DNA from: DATEJJ01 sp051986465
Lineage (GTDB): Bacteria; Actinomycetota; Actinomycetes; Mycobacteriales; Micromonosporaceae
NCBI GenBank assembly: GCA_051986465.1
Contig: JBPYFB010000003.1
Span: 1 to 5,838 of the forward strand
Direction: 5' to 3'
Length of the DNA: 5,838 bases
The notes under the pieces were generated by a model. The model was not told where the DNA came from, did no database searches, and saw nothing but the letters and a program-made list of their open reading frames with translations. Below, one piece after another: positions 1 to 5,838 of this stretch; positions within the stretch are counted from its first letter, which is position 1, and every line of letters starts with the position of its first letter. A program made the position numbers and the translations under genes.

Positions 1-1928
1 TCACGGGTGCTGTCGTTATGGGTCCAGCTGATGGTGTCCGATGATGCCACGGTGGTCCAGTTGGTCGAGCCGTCGGCCGAGGTCTGGATGTCCCAGTCGG
101 TCAGGCCCTGACTTTGGCAGTGGTCGCAGACGTAGGTGACCGCGCTGACCTGCTGTGGTGAGGTCCAGTTGAGTGTCAGGTACTGCGGGAACGTGGGGTG
201 CATCGCGCTCTTGAAGGACGTGGCGGCGTCACCGTCGTTGGCCGTTGCCGCCGAGTCGTTCGGTCGAATGCTTGTGGTGCTCGCCGTTGCCGTCAACGCG
301 AGGTTCAGGCTTGCTTGATATTGGGCCTGGGACACGCCGTCGATGGTGAGGTCGGCGGCGTACTGGTTGGTCCGCAACTGCAGCGTTCCCCAGTTCGCCT
401 TCGCGCCGTCCACGACGACGTTGGCGAGGTGGACATGGTTGAACGTCCGGTCCGTCCCACCGTTGACGTAGTTGTCTTGCGTGCCTTTCATGGTGATGTT
501 GCTGATGGTCAGGTTCGAGATCGCGACGGGGACATCGTTTCCGCTGATATCGAAGTGCACGAGTGGCTCGTTCTCTTCGATGTCCCAGTTGTTGAGCGTG
601 ATCCCTCCCCAGCCGACTCGGTAGGTGTAGTCCGATCCCGACGGGGTGATCAGGAATGTCTCCCCACGGCCGCGGCCGATGTCGTAGATGTTCGAGACGT
701 TGACGCCGGTGACCGTGTTGCCGTAGTCGGTGAAGGCGAACCTGATGTCGGCGGATGCGGTACCGGAGCCGTCGACCACCACGTTGGACACGTTCACGTT
801 GTTGGTCGACTTGATTGCCTCGGTGGCCCCACAGCAGGCGGCGAACGTCATGGTGTCGTCGCGCGCGCTGATCCATCCGCCGTTGAACGTGACGTTCGTC
901 GAGGAGTTGACCTTGAACCCGTCGTCATTGTTGACCGGGCCGCCTTCGGGGTTGTTGAACTTGACGTTCGACAGGCTGACGTTGTTCGACCCCTGGAAGT
1001 GGGACTGGTAGAAGAGTGAGTTCGTCAGCATGATGTCGTTGAACGTCAGGTTGTTGGCGCCCTCCGAGGTGTAGAGGATCTCGAGTCGTAGGGCCTGCCG
1101 GTGGCTCGTGTACATGTTGTAGCCGCCACCGTTGATCATCCCGCGGCCAAAGATCTTGACGTTGCTCACGCTCCGGACGAGCAGCAGTGCCGAGACGTTG
1201 ACCTGGTCGGCGTAGTCGGGCGCGATGTGGGGATAGTCGTTGATGTTGGGGTCAGCGAGGATGGTCGCACCGCTGTGGAGGTAGATCTGGACGTTGCTCG
1301 GAATGTTGAGCAGCGCCGTGCTGTACACGCCGTCGGGGAAGTAGAGGATGGGCTTGGTGGCGTGGTGCGCGGACACGTAGTCCAGGGCTGCCTGAATCGC
1401 GGTCGTGCTGACCGTGCCATCGTTCTTCACACCCGGGAATGTCATCACGTTGGCGACATCCGGGTCATTCGGTTGGGCTGGGTCTGTCTCGAGCGGGTCG
1501 GCGAACACCAGCAGCCTGTCGGTCACGCCGTTGATGTCGACGGCAAAGTCACGCGGCTGGTCGAGGGTGAAGGTGATCGTGTTGTCAACGATCGTTGGAG
1601 CGAGTCCGAATGCCGCCGGCCGGATGTCGGCGGTTGTGAGGCCGCCGCTGACGGTGATGACCACGGTCTGGGGGCCGGACATCGCGAAGCGGGCCTGGCT
1701 GGAGTTCCGATTGTCCTGAATGTTGACTGGGGTTCCGCCGACGGTCATCGACAGCCCGGCTGTGGGGGTCGGCGATGACGTGTAGGTGCTGTACTTGTCG
1801 AGGTTGACGAGTGGATACGGGACGACCGTGCCGGATGACACGGGTGCGGCGCTGACGGTGTCGCCAGCGTAGAGGGTACTTGCCAGGGCCAGGACGAGCG
1901 CCGCGAGCACGGCGTGTCTTCTTCTCAA
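1..1928 (-). CDS. Secreted beta-helix glycoside hydrolase (clan GH-N, GH28/GH49-like) with C-terminal CBM32/discoidin-like domain; C-terminus outside window
   Basis: Probable extracellular polysaccharide hydrolase; at least 642 codons are open and the frame runs off the left edge. I place the start at TTG (1928-1926) because AGGAG lies 8 bases upstream and the first residues form a signal peptide: three arginines, a hydrophobic run at about residues 6-21, and likely cleavage near VSA-AP at about 27-28. Residues about 35-150 look like an N-terminal beta-sandwich ending in LLVFADPLE, an arrangement known in GH49 dextranases. Residues about 160-535 form a right-handed beta-helix, seen as recurring N-V-x-(I/V/L)-S-N-V rungs (for example near 255, 291, 314, 345, 377, 410, 471 and 525). 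YFPDGVY at 196-202 is typical of pectate-lyase-fold hydrolases. D336 (in NNDDG), D357 and D358 (in ARDD) have the 21/22 spacing of the GH28 acid triad. The GH28 histidine motif (GHG) and RIK motif are not recognisable. Residues about 541 onward (NLALTATAS, then NDGDAATSF, then WDIQTSADGSTNW) match the F5/8 type C/CBM32 pattern. Family and substrate are unsettled; a secreted clan GH-N-like enzyme is well supported. Confidence 0.85.
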   Translation of the reverse strand, partial: MRRRHAVLAALVLALASTLYAGDTVSAAPVSSGTVVPYPLVNLDKYSTYTSSPTPTAGLSMTVGGTPVNIQDNRNSSQARFAMSGPQTVVITVSGGLTTADIRPAAFGLAPTIVDNTITFTLDQPRDFAVDINGVTDRLLVFADPLETDPAQPNDPDVANVMTFPGVKNDGTVSTTAIQAALDYVSAHHATKPILYFPDGVYSTALLNIPSNVQIYLHSGATILADPNINDYPHIAPDYADQVNVSALLLVRSVSNVKIFGRGMINGGGYNMYTSHRQALRLEILYTSEGANNLTFNDIMLTNSLFYQSHFQGSNNVSLSNVKFNNPEGGPVNNDDGFKVNSSTNVTFNGGWISARDDTMTFAACCGATEAIKSTNNVNVSNVVVDGSGTASADIRFAFTDYGNTVTGVNVSNIYDIGRGRGETFLITPSGSDYTYRVGWGGITLNNWDIEENEPLVHFDISGNDVPVAISNLTISNITMKGTQDNYVNGGTDRTFNHVHLANVVVDGAKANWGTLQLRTNQYAADLTIDGVSQAQYQASLNLALTATASTTSIRPNDSAATANDGDAATSFKSAMHPTFPQYLTLNWTSPQQVSAVTYVCDHCQSQGLTDWDIQTSADGSTNWTTVASSDTISWTHNDSTR

Positions 1929-2160
1929 TGTGCTGTCTCCTGACGGCTTACGAGAGTGGGACGCATCTGCTGTGACGGGGTGGCGCGTGTGTCGATCCAG
2001 CGGCGTTGCGGGCCGGCTGGGTGGCGAGCGGCTCGGGTGCGACGCGTACCACGCCTTCGCGCGCACGGCGTTGACATGCACTGTTCGATCCGTTCTAGGA
2101 GACGGGTTTCGCGCCGCATGCCGATGCTGGGCACGACGCACCCACCGGTCGGCGCCTCGG
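1929..2160. other. Intergenic gap between the MalG-type permease and the beta-helix hydrolase
   Basis: These 232 bases separate the transporter operon from the hydrolase gene, both on the minus strand. I see no convincing minus-strand -35/-10 pair and no hairpin followed by a U-run. A short possible hairpin (GGGTGC, loop GTC, GTGCCC, with two G-U pairs) lies at 2129-2143, just after the permease stop on the minus strand, but no T tract follows it. A perfect TTGACA occurs on the plus strand at 2071-2076. An arginine-rich open frame of 50 residues (2077-1925, minus) ends across the TTG start, but has codon content like random GC-rich sequence. Whether the hydrolase is read from the operon or from its own promoter cannot be told from the sequence. 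Confidence 0.5.
1937..1941 (-). promoter_or_regulatory. Ribosome binding site that fixes the TTG start of the beta-helix hydrolase
   Basis: The minus strand reads AGGAG here, followed by 8 bases (ACAGCACA) and then TTG. No ATG or GTG in this frame sits as well placed before the signal peptide, so this site decides the start. It is the only obvious expression signal found immediately upstream of this gene. Confidence 0.75.
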
Positions 2161-3039
2161 CTAACCCCTGACGGCGCCGGCCGTGGTCCCGTTCATGACG
2201 GTCTTCTGGAAGCGTAGGAAGAGCAGCAGGAGCGGCAGGGTGACGATCAGGCAGCCGGCGAGCAGGATCTCGTACCGGACGATGAAGCCGGACGCCGAGG
2301 TCGACAACGCCGGCAGTGTCACCATGATGGGCTGCCGGTCCTGGCTGTTGACCATGACGGTGGGCCAGAGGTAGTCGCTCCACTTGGTGACGAAGGTGAG
2401 CACCGCGATCGCGCCGAGCACGGGTGCCGCCATCGGCATCGCGATACGCCAGAACGTGCGCCAGTGTCCGGCCCCGTCCGTGCGGGCGGCGTCGAGCACC
2501 TCGTCGGGAATGTCGCGCATGTACTGGCGGGCCATGAACATACCCAGCACGCTCGCGGTGCCGGGGAAGATCTGCACCTGGTAGGTGTTGAGCCAGCCGA
2601 TCCTCGTGAACAGCAGGTACAGGGTCGGGATGTTCACCTCGGTGGGTACCAGCATCGAGGCGATCAGCAACCCGAAGATGAGGTTGCGTCCGCGGAAGCG
2701 GTACTTGGCGAAGGCGTATCCGGCCATCCCGCACAACAGCACGGTCAGTGCGGTGTAGGGCACGGTGACGATGACGCTGTTGAGCAGCGAGCGCCACATC
2801 ACCCGGCCGGTGTCCCCCGTGAACAGGTCGGTGAAGTTGCCCAGTGTGGGGTGCGCCGGCGCCCCGGCCGGATTGCTGGTCAGTTCGGCTGAGGATTTGA
2901 GACCGCCGAACAGCATGACGAGGTAGGGGTAAACGGCCAGCGCGGCGACACCGACCAACAGAGCGTTCACCGCCCCTTTGGCGCCGATCCACCGGCCGCC
3001 GCCGGGCGTTGCGGCCTTGCGCCGGGCGGGTGCGGTCAC
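2161..3039 (-). CDS. MalG-type ABC sugar importer permease (CUT1 family)
   Basis: Inner-membrane permease of 292 residues, the second of the pair that forms the channel of a CUT1 oligosaccharide importer. The length is typical of MalG-type subunits. The start is GTG at 3039-3037, overlapping the TGA of the preceding permease (GTGA), with GGGAGG 7 bases upstream; the open frame continues further upstream but only as the other permease gene read out of frame. About six hydrophobic membrane segments are visible, roughly at residues 23-45, 85-108, 119-140, 151-171, 203-220 and 256-277. The cytoplasmic EAA loop that docks the ATPase lies at about 179-204: DEVLDAARTDGAGHW followed by WRIAMPMAAP, with the conserved Gly and Pro. 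The C-terminus (RFQKTVMNGTTAGAVRG) resembles the MalG pattern LQRYFVRGLTAGAVKG. It is coupled to the upstream permease and needs an ATPase not present in the window. The substrate cannot be read from the permease itself. Confidence 0.93.
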   Translation of the reverse strand: MTAPARRKAATPGGGRWIGAKGAVNALLVGVAALAVYPYLVMLFGGLKSSAELTSNPAGAPAHPTLGNFTDLFTGDTGRVMWRSLLNSVIVTVPYTALTVLLCGMAGYAFAKYRFRGRNLIFGLLIASMLVPTEVNIPTLYLLFTRIGWLNTYQVQIFPGTASVLGMFMARQYMRDIPDEVLDAARTDGAGHWRTFWRIAMPMAAPVLGAIAVLTFVTKWSDYLWPTVMVNSQDRQPIMVTLPALSTSASGFIVRYEILLAGCLIVTLPLLLLFLRFQKTVMNGTTAGAVRG

Positions 3040-3989
3040 GAGCGTGCCTCCCGGAAGAGTCTGAACTGGACGATCGAGAAGATGCCGATCGCGAGGAACA
3101 TCAGCCATCCCGCGGCGGCGGCGAGCCCGAACTGGCCGCCGGTGACGTTGGTGACCACCTGGTTCATCAGCGGCGCGGCGGACGGCGGGGCGCCGGCGGT
3201 GGTGCCCGCGCCGCCGACGAGCAGGTTCGGTTCGGTGAACAGTTGCAGGGACGCGATGGTGTCGATGACGAGTGCGAACAGGATCGTCGGGCGCATGAGC
3301 GGCAGGATGATGTGGCGCAGCCGGCGGAACGCCGAGGCGCCGTCGACGCTGGCCGCTTCCAGCAGGTCGTCGGGTACCCCGGTCAGCCCGGCCAGGAACA
3401 CCACGAAGTACCAGCCGAGGCCGCGCCAGACGAGCAGCATCACCACGCCCCACTTGAGCGCGGCTGGCTCGGTGAGCCATCCGACGTGCAACCCGAAGAC
3501 ACTGTTGAGAACTCCGGCGTTGCTCAGGATCACCCGCCACACCAGGGCTGCGGCGACCGGGGCCATCACCTGCGGTACGAAGATCAGTGGCTTGTAGAGT
3601 CGGCCGCCGCGCGACAGGCGGGAGCGCACCGCGAGCGCCAGTCCGAACGCGCCGCCCAGTATCGGCAGCAGCGGGACGAGCCAGTAGAACGCGGTGTTGA
3701 CGGCGGCCTGCCGGAAGTCGGGCGCGTCCAGCAGCGCGCGGTAGTTGGTCAGCCCGACCCAGTGGGCCGCCGTGTACCCGTTGTACCGGAAGAAACTCAG
3801 TACCACGGAGTACACGGAGGGCAGCACGAAGAACGCCAGGAACGACAGGAGGAACGGCGCGATGAACAGGTATGGCGCCAGTGCGTCCTGCCAGCGCCGT
3901 CGCCGCCTGGCGACCTGCGGGCGCCCCGGCGCGCCGGGCGCCCGCACTGCGGGTCCCCGGCGCGCTTCGGTGCTTGTCGTCGGGTTCAT
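3036..3989 (-). CDS. MalF-type ABC sugar importer permease (CUT1 family)
   Basis: Inner-membrane permease of 317 residues, partner of the MalG-type subunit encoded next. The N-terminus (about 1-35) is a basic, Pro/Ala/Arg-rich cytoplasmic tail ending in ARRRRRW, followed by the first membrane segment with APYLFIAPFLLSFLAFFVLP, a hallmark of MalF/UgpA-type permeases. Further hydrophobic segments lie at roughly 98-120, 134-155, 180-201, 233-252 and 287-309, giving six. The EAA loop for ATPase contact is at about 209-234: LLEAASVDGASAFRRL, then HIILPLMRPT. Between the last two segments a Gly/Ala/Pro-rich stretch (about 258-273, VGGAGTTAGAPPSAAP) replaces the more usual short LTxGGP region. The ATG (3989-3987) overlaps the stop of the binding-protein gene (ATGA). 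No Shine-Dalgarno is visible just upstream, so translation probably depends on ribosomes finishing the preceding gene. Confidence 0.93.
   Translation of the reverse strand: MNPTTSTEARRGPAVRAPGAPGRPQVARRRRRWQDALAPYLFIAPFLLSFLAFFVLPSVYSVVLSFFRYNGYTAAHWVGLTNYRALLDAPDFRQAAVNTAFYWLVPLLPILGGAFGLALAVRSRLSRGGRLYKPLIFVPQVMAPVAAALVWRVILSNAGVLNSVFGLHVGWLTEPAALKWGVVMLLVWRGLGWYFVVFLAGLTGVPDDLLEAASVDGASAFRRLRHIILPLMRPTILFALVIDTIASLQLFTEPNLLVGGAGTTAGAPPSAAPLMNQVVTNVTGGQFGLAAAAGWLMFLAIGIFSIVQFRLFREARS
3047..3052 (-). promoter_or_regulatory. Ribosome binding site of the MalG-type permease, inside the end of the MalF-type gene
   Basis: The minus strand reads GGGAGG, 7 bases before the GTG at 3039. The site lies within the last codons of the preceding permease gene and selects this GTG over the in-frame starts further upstream. 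Confidence 0.7.
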
Positions 3990-5332
3990 TGCTGGTACGG
4001 GTTGCCGATCTGCGAACTCATCTGCTGCTGCGCTGCCTGCAGCGCCGCGGTGGGGTCGTCGCTGGCACCGGACAGGTAGTTGGACAAGGAGGTCTGCAGG
4101 ATGTTCAGCTCCTTGATGGCGGTCGGGTCGTAGCTGAACAGCTTGTAGCTCTTGTCGGCGGCCTGGAACGCGCTGATGAGGTCGGTGCCGAAGTAGGGGT
4201 CGTTGGCCACCGCCGGGTCCGACTGGGCCGCGGTGACATTGGGTACCTCGCTGAACTGTTTGGCGACCGCGGTCGCGCCCTGCTTGGTCATGAAGGTGTC
4301 GGCGAGGAACCGGGCGGCGGCGGCCGCGTTCTTCGCGGCGGCCGGGATGACGAAGACGGAGCCGCCAGCCTCGCTACCGCCCACCGCGCCACCGATCTCC
4401 GGCCAGGTGGTGACCCCCCACTTGCCGTTCAACTTCGGGGCGTACTGCGGCAGGAAGGTGGAGAACCAGCTCGCGATCGGTACGGACGCGAGGGTGTCGT
4501 CGGCGAGGGCCGACTGCCAGTCCGGCGTGAAGTCGTCGAATTTCGTGTTCACCACCCCGGAGTTGCGCAGAGCGCGCAGCGCGGTGAATGCCTGCTTGAT
4601 GCCGGGATCGCTGTCCACGACGAACTTCCCGGCGCCCTTGTCGTAGACCTTCGCGCCGTTACCGGACAGCAGTTCCCCGAGGACGTAGGCCTGCGGGTTG
4701 GGTGCGAGGTTCCACATGAAGCTCTTCGGGTACTTGGCCTGCAGCGCCTTGCCCGCCGCGATGAAGTCGTCCTGGGTCTTCACGGCGCTCGGGTCGATGC
4801 CCGCCGCGGCGAACATGTCCTTGCGGTAGTACCACAGCTTCGACTTGACCTCGTACGGGAAGGCGACGTTGACCCCGTTGTACTTCATCAGCGTCTTCGC
4901 CGCCTGCGTCATATTCGGCAGGTAGTCCGAGACATAGGCGCTGATGTCGGCGAGCTGGTTCTGGCTGGCGAACTCGGCGACCTCGCTGTAGTTCAGCTCG
5001 ACGATGTCCGGGATGTTCTGGCGCGAGGACAGCGCCAGCCGGAACTTGCTGACCGCGTCGGAGTCGTTCTGCCCGGCCACGGTGACGGTGAGGGTCTGCT
5101 GCTGGGCGTGATCCGGAAAGGTCTGCTTGTAGATCTGGAACTGGCCCTTCATGTACTTGGCGTCGCCCCAGGTCATGCCTGTGAGGGCGGCATTGGGCGC
5201 CGCGCTTCCGCCGACCGCGGTCGGCTTGTCGTTCGAGGCGCATGCGGTCAGCGCCGCGGCCGCGGCCGTGGCACCGCCGATCAGGAACGAGCGGCGCCCG
5301 ACCGGGCGCTGCCACAACGGTTTAGCTGTCAT
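3986..5332 (-). CDS. Sugar-binding lipoprotein of a CUT1 ABC importer (extracellular solute-binding protein family 1)
   Basis: Binds the oligosaccharide outside the membrane and delivers it to the permease pair encoded immediately downstream. It has 448 residues, a normal length for this family. The ATG at 5332-5330 is chosen because AGGAGG lies 9 bases upstream and a complete export signal follows; the frame stays open upstream but overlaps the preceding gene out of frame there. The signal has GRRSFLIGG at 12-20, close to the twin-arginine consensus, then an Ala-rich hydrophobic core and the lipobox LTAC with C31 as the likely lipidated residue. A low-complexity linker (about 32-50) leads to the two-lobed fold. 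Family marks are FPYEVKSKLWYYRKDMFAAAG (158-178; central residues PYEV and LWYYRKDMF) and GGSVFVIPAAAK (323-334) followed by ARFLADTFMTKQGA. The protein ends in a Gln-rich helix (LQAAQQQMSSQIG). Its ligand cannot be assigned from the sequence. Confidence 0.94.
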   Translation of the reverse strand: MTAKPLWQRPVGRRSFLIGGATAAAAALTACASNDKPTAVGGSAAPNAALTGMTWGDAKYMKGQFQIYKQTFPDHAQQQTLTVTVAGQNDSDAVSKFRLALSSRQNIPDIVELNYSEVAEFASQNQLADISAYVSDYLPNMTQAAKTLMKYNGVNVAFPYEVKSKLWYYRKDMFAAAGIDPSAVKTQDDFIAAGKALQAKYPKSFMWNLAPNPQAYVLGELLSGNGAKVYDKGAGKFVVDSDPGIKQAFTALRALRNSGVVNTKFDDFTPDWQSALADDTLASVPIASWFSTFLPQYAPKLNGKWGVTTWPEIGGAVGGSEAGGSVFVIPAAAKNAAAAARFLADTFMTKQGATAVAKQFSEVPNVTAAQSDPAVANDPYFGTDLISAFQAADKSYKLFSYDPTAIKELNILQTSLSNYLSGASDDPTAALQAAQQQMSSQIGNPYQQ

Positions 5333-5838
5333 GGTGCCGAACCTCCTGGGGTGTGGAGTCCGTCGGGGACGGGCTGGAAGGCGAACCGGCATTGGGCGTG
5401 GCCCACTTGCTCGGTCCGGTTGTCGTGACTGGTATCGGTACCGGCGCGGGGAGCCGAGGCGTTGTACCACAAGCGCCAGAGGTCCCCCTCGACGATGACG
5501 AAGGGCTTGTAGACGTTGATGGAGTCGAACTCGCCGGCGTTGCCCCGGACGAGTACCGGGTTGCCGGCGTGGCGCTGCCAGCGGATCCCGTCGGCGGATC
5601 GGGCGATGCCGACAGCCGAGTCCTCGAAGCCGTTGGCGAAGCCGATGTAGGCGGCGTACAGCCAGCCGTCGTGGGCGAAGACGTGGGCGCCGGCGACCCG
5701 CTCGCGTTCCCAGCCGGACGCGGGATCCGGCCGTAGCACCGGGCCGTCCCCGACCCGCTGCCAGGAGATGCCGTCCTGGCTTGTCGCGTACCCGATGGCG
5801 TCCGGCTCGTACCGTTCGCCGCCGCTGTACCACAGGTG
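5329..5838 (-). CDS. Beta-propeller glycosidase-like protein (GH43/GH32/GH130 fold group), C-terminal part; N-terminus outside window
   Basis: Only the last 169 residues are present; the frame is open to the right edge and its start is not seen. Two blade-like repeats are clear. The first has LWYSGG, then AIGYATSQDGISWQRVGDGPVL (about residues 14-35; key parts GYATS, DGI-W, PVL). The second has AAYIGF, then AVGIARSADGIRWQRHAGNPVL (about 75-96). A third begins with VYKPFVIVEGDLWRLWYNAS (109-128) and ends near VGHAQCRF. This W-Y-x-G / G-x-A-x-S-x-D-G-I-x-W / PVL pattern is typical of five-bladed propeller glycosidases and related phosphorylases. The catalytic residues lie mostly outside or cannot be assigned, so the exact family and reaction remain open. 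The TGA (5331-5329) overlaps the ATG of the binding-protein gene (ATGA), placing it in the transporter operon. A role in trimming the imported sugar is inferred; whether it has a signal peptide cannot be seen. Confidence 0.8.
   Translation of the reverse strand, partial: HLWYSGGERYEPDAIGYATSQDGISWQRVGDGPVLRPDPASGWERERVAGAHVFAHDGWLYAAYIGFANGFEDSAVGIARSADGIRWQRHAGNPVLVRGNAGEFDSINVYKPFVIVEGDLWRLWYNASAPRAGTDTSHDNRTEQVGHAQCRFAFQPVPDGLHTPGGSAP
5342..5347 (-). promoter_or_regulatory. Strong ribosome binding site of the sugar-binding lipoprotein gene
   Basis: The minus strand reads AGGAGG followed by 9 bases and ATG. It lies in the final codons of the propeller glycosidase gene (encoding its Gly-Gly near the C-terminus). 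This is the strongest such site in the window, consistent with the common need for more binding protein than permease. Confidence 0.8.

Noticed and set aside
198..1019. Long plus-strand open frame of 273 residues
   Set aside because: It lies opposite the beta-helix hydrolase; its Val/Asp/Arg/Gly-rich product has no recognisable motif, while the minus frame shows signal peptide, helix rungs and binding domain.
1..1928. Recent horizontal gain of the hydrolase gene from codon use
   Set aside because: In hand samples it has somewhat more A/T-ending codons (12 of the first 60, 3 of 41 in the core) than the binding-protein gene (8 of the first 60, 0 of 45 in the core); the difference is too small and sampled too thinly to claim transfer.
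2088..2107. Imperfect inverted repeat ATCCGT / ACGGGT as a possible operator
   Set aside because: Six-base arms with one mismatch do not extend, and do not resemble a LacI-type operator; such matches are expected by chance in GC-rich DNA.
2129..2143. Hairpin after the permease stop as a terminator
   Set aside because: The stem has only six pairs, two of them G-U, and no T-run follows on the minus strand.
1925..2992. Minus-strand frame of 355 residues
   Set aside because: It covers the MalG-type gene in another frame, with an Arg/His-rich product lacking membrane segments.
3040..3540. Upstream extension of the MalG-type frame to 3540
   Set aside because: It overlaps the MalF-type gene out of frame with an Arg-rich product; the GTG at 3039 has a ribosome site and gives the normal family length.
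3872..5428. Plus-strand open frame of 518 residues
   Set aside because: It is the antisense of the binding-protein gene and flanks; the product is Val/Arg/Gly-rich without family motifs and is explained by high G/C at third positions of the real gene.
5333..5833. Upstream extension of the binding-protein frame to 5833
   Set aside because: The extension is Arg-rich, overlaps the propeller gene out of frame, and is excluded by the strong ribosome site and signal peptide at ATG 5332.

Overview
The window looks like a carbohydrate-utilisation locus from a high-GC actinomycete of the Streptomyces/Micromonospora type. This rests on the very GC-rich DNA, strongly G/C-ending codons, GTG and TTG starts, purine-rich Shine-Dalgarno sites and overlapping genes. 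The genus cannot be fixed from the sequence alone. All five genes lie on the minus strand, so the locus reads from right to left.

Reading in the direction of transcription: (1) 5838-5329 is the C-terminal 169 residues of a beta-propeller glycosidase-like protein of the GH43/GH32/GH130 fold group, cut off by the window edge. (2) 5332-3986 is a lipoprotein sugar-binding protein of a CUT1-type ABC importer with a twin-arginine-like signal. (3) 3989-3036 is a MalF-type permease. (4) 3039-2161 is a MalG-type permease. Each of the three junctions is a 4-base stop/start overlap (ATGA, ATGA, GTGA), so these four genes should form one translationally coupled operon. No ATPase gene is visible. Many actinomycete sugar importers borrow a shared MsiK-type ATPase encoded elsewhere.

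After a 232-base gap with no recognisable promoter or terminator, (5) 1928-1 encodes at least 642 residues of a secreted right-handed beta-helix glycoside hydrolase. It is of the GH28/GH49 type (clan GH-N), begins at TTG, and carries a C-terminal discoidin/CBM32-like carbohydrate-binding domain that runs off the left edge.

A plausible scheme is that the secreted beta-helix enzyme cuts a polysaccharide outside the cell, the lipoprotein and two permeases import the oligosaccharides, and the propeller enzyme trims them. The substrate is not determined. The beta-helix enzyme has the acid triad with GH28 spacing but not the usual GH28 histidine and RIK motifs, and its N-terminal sandwich domain recalls GH49. 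Pectin-type and alpha-glucan-type substrates are therefore both possible. Nothing resembling an RNA gene, mobile element, CRISPR array or phage element was seen. The most interesting item is the divergent clan GH-N enzyme.
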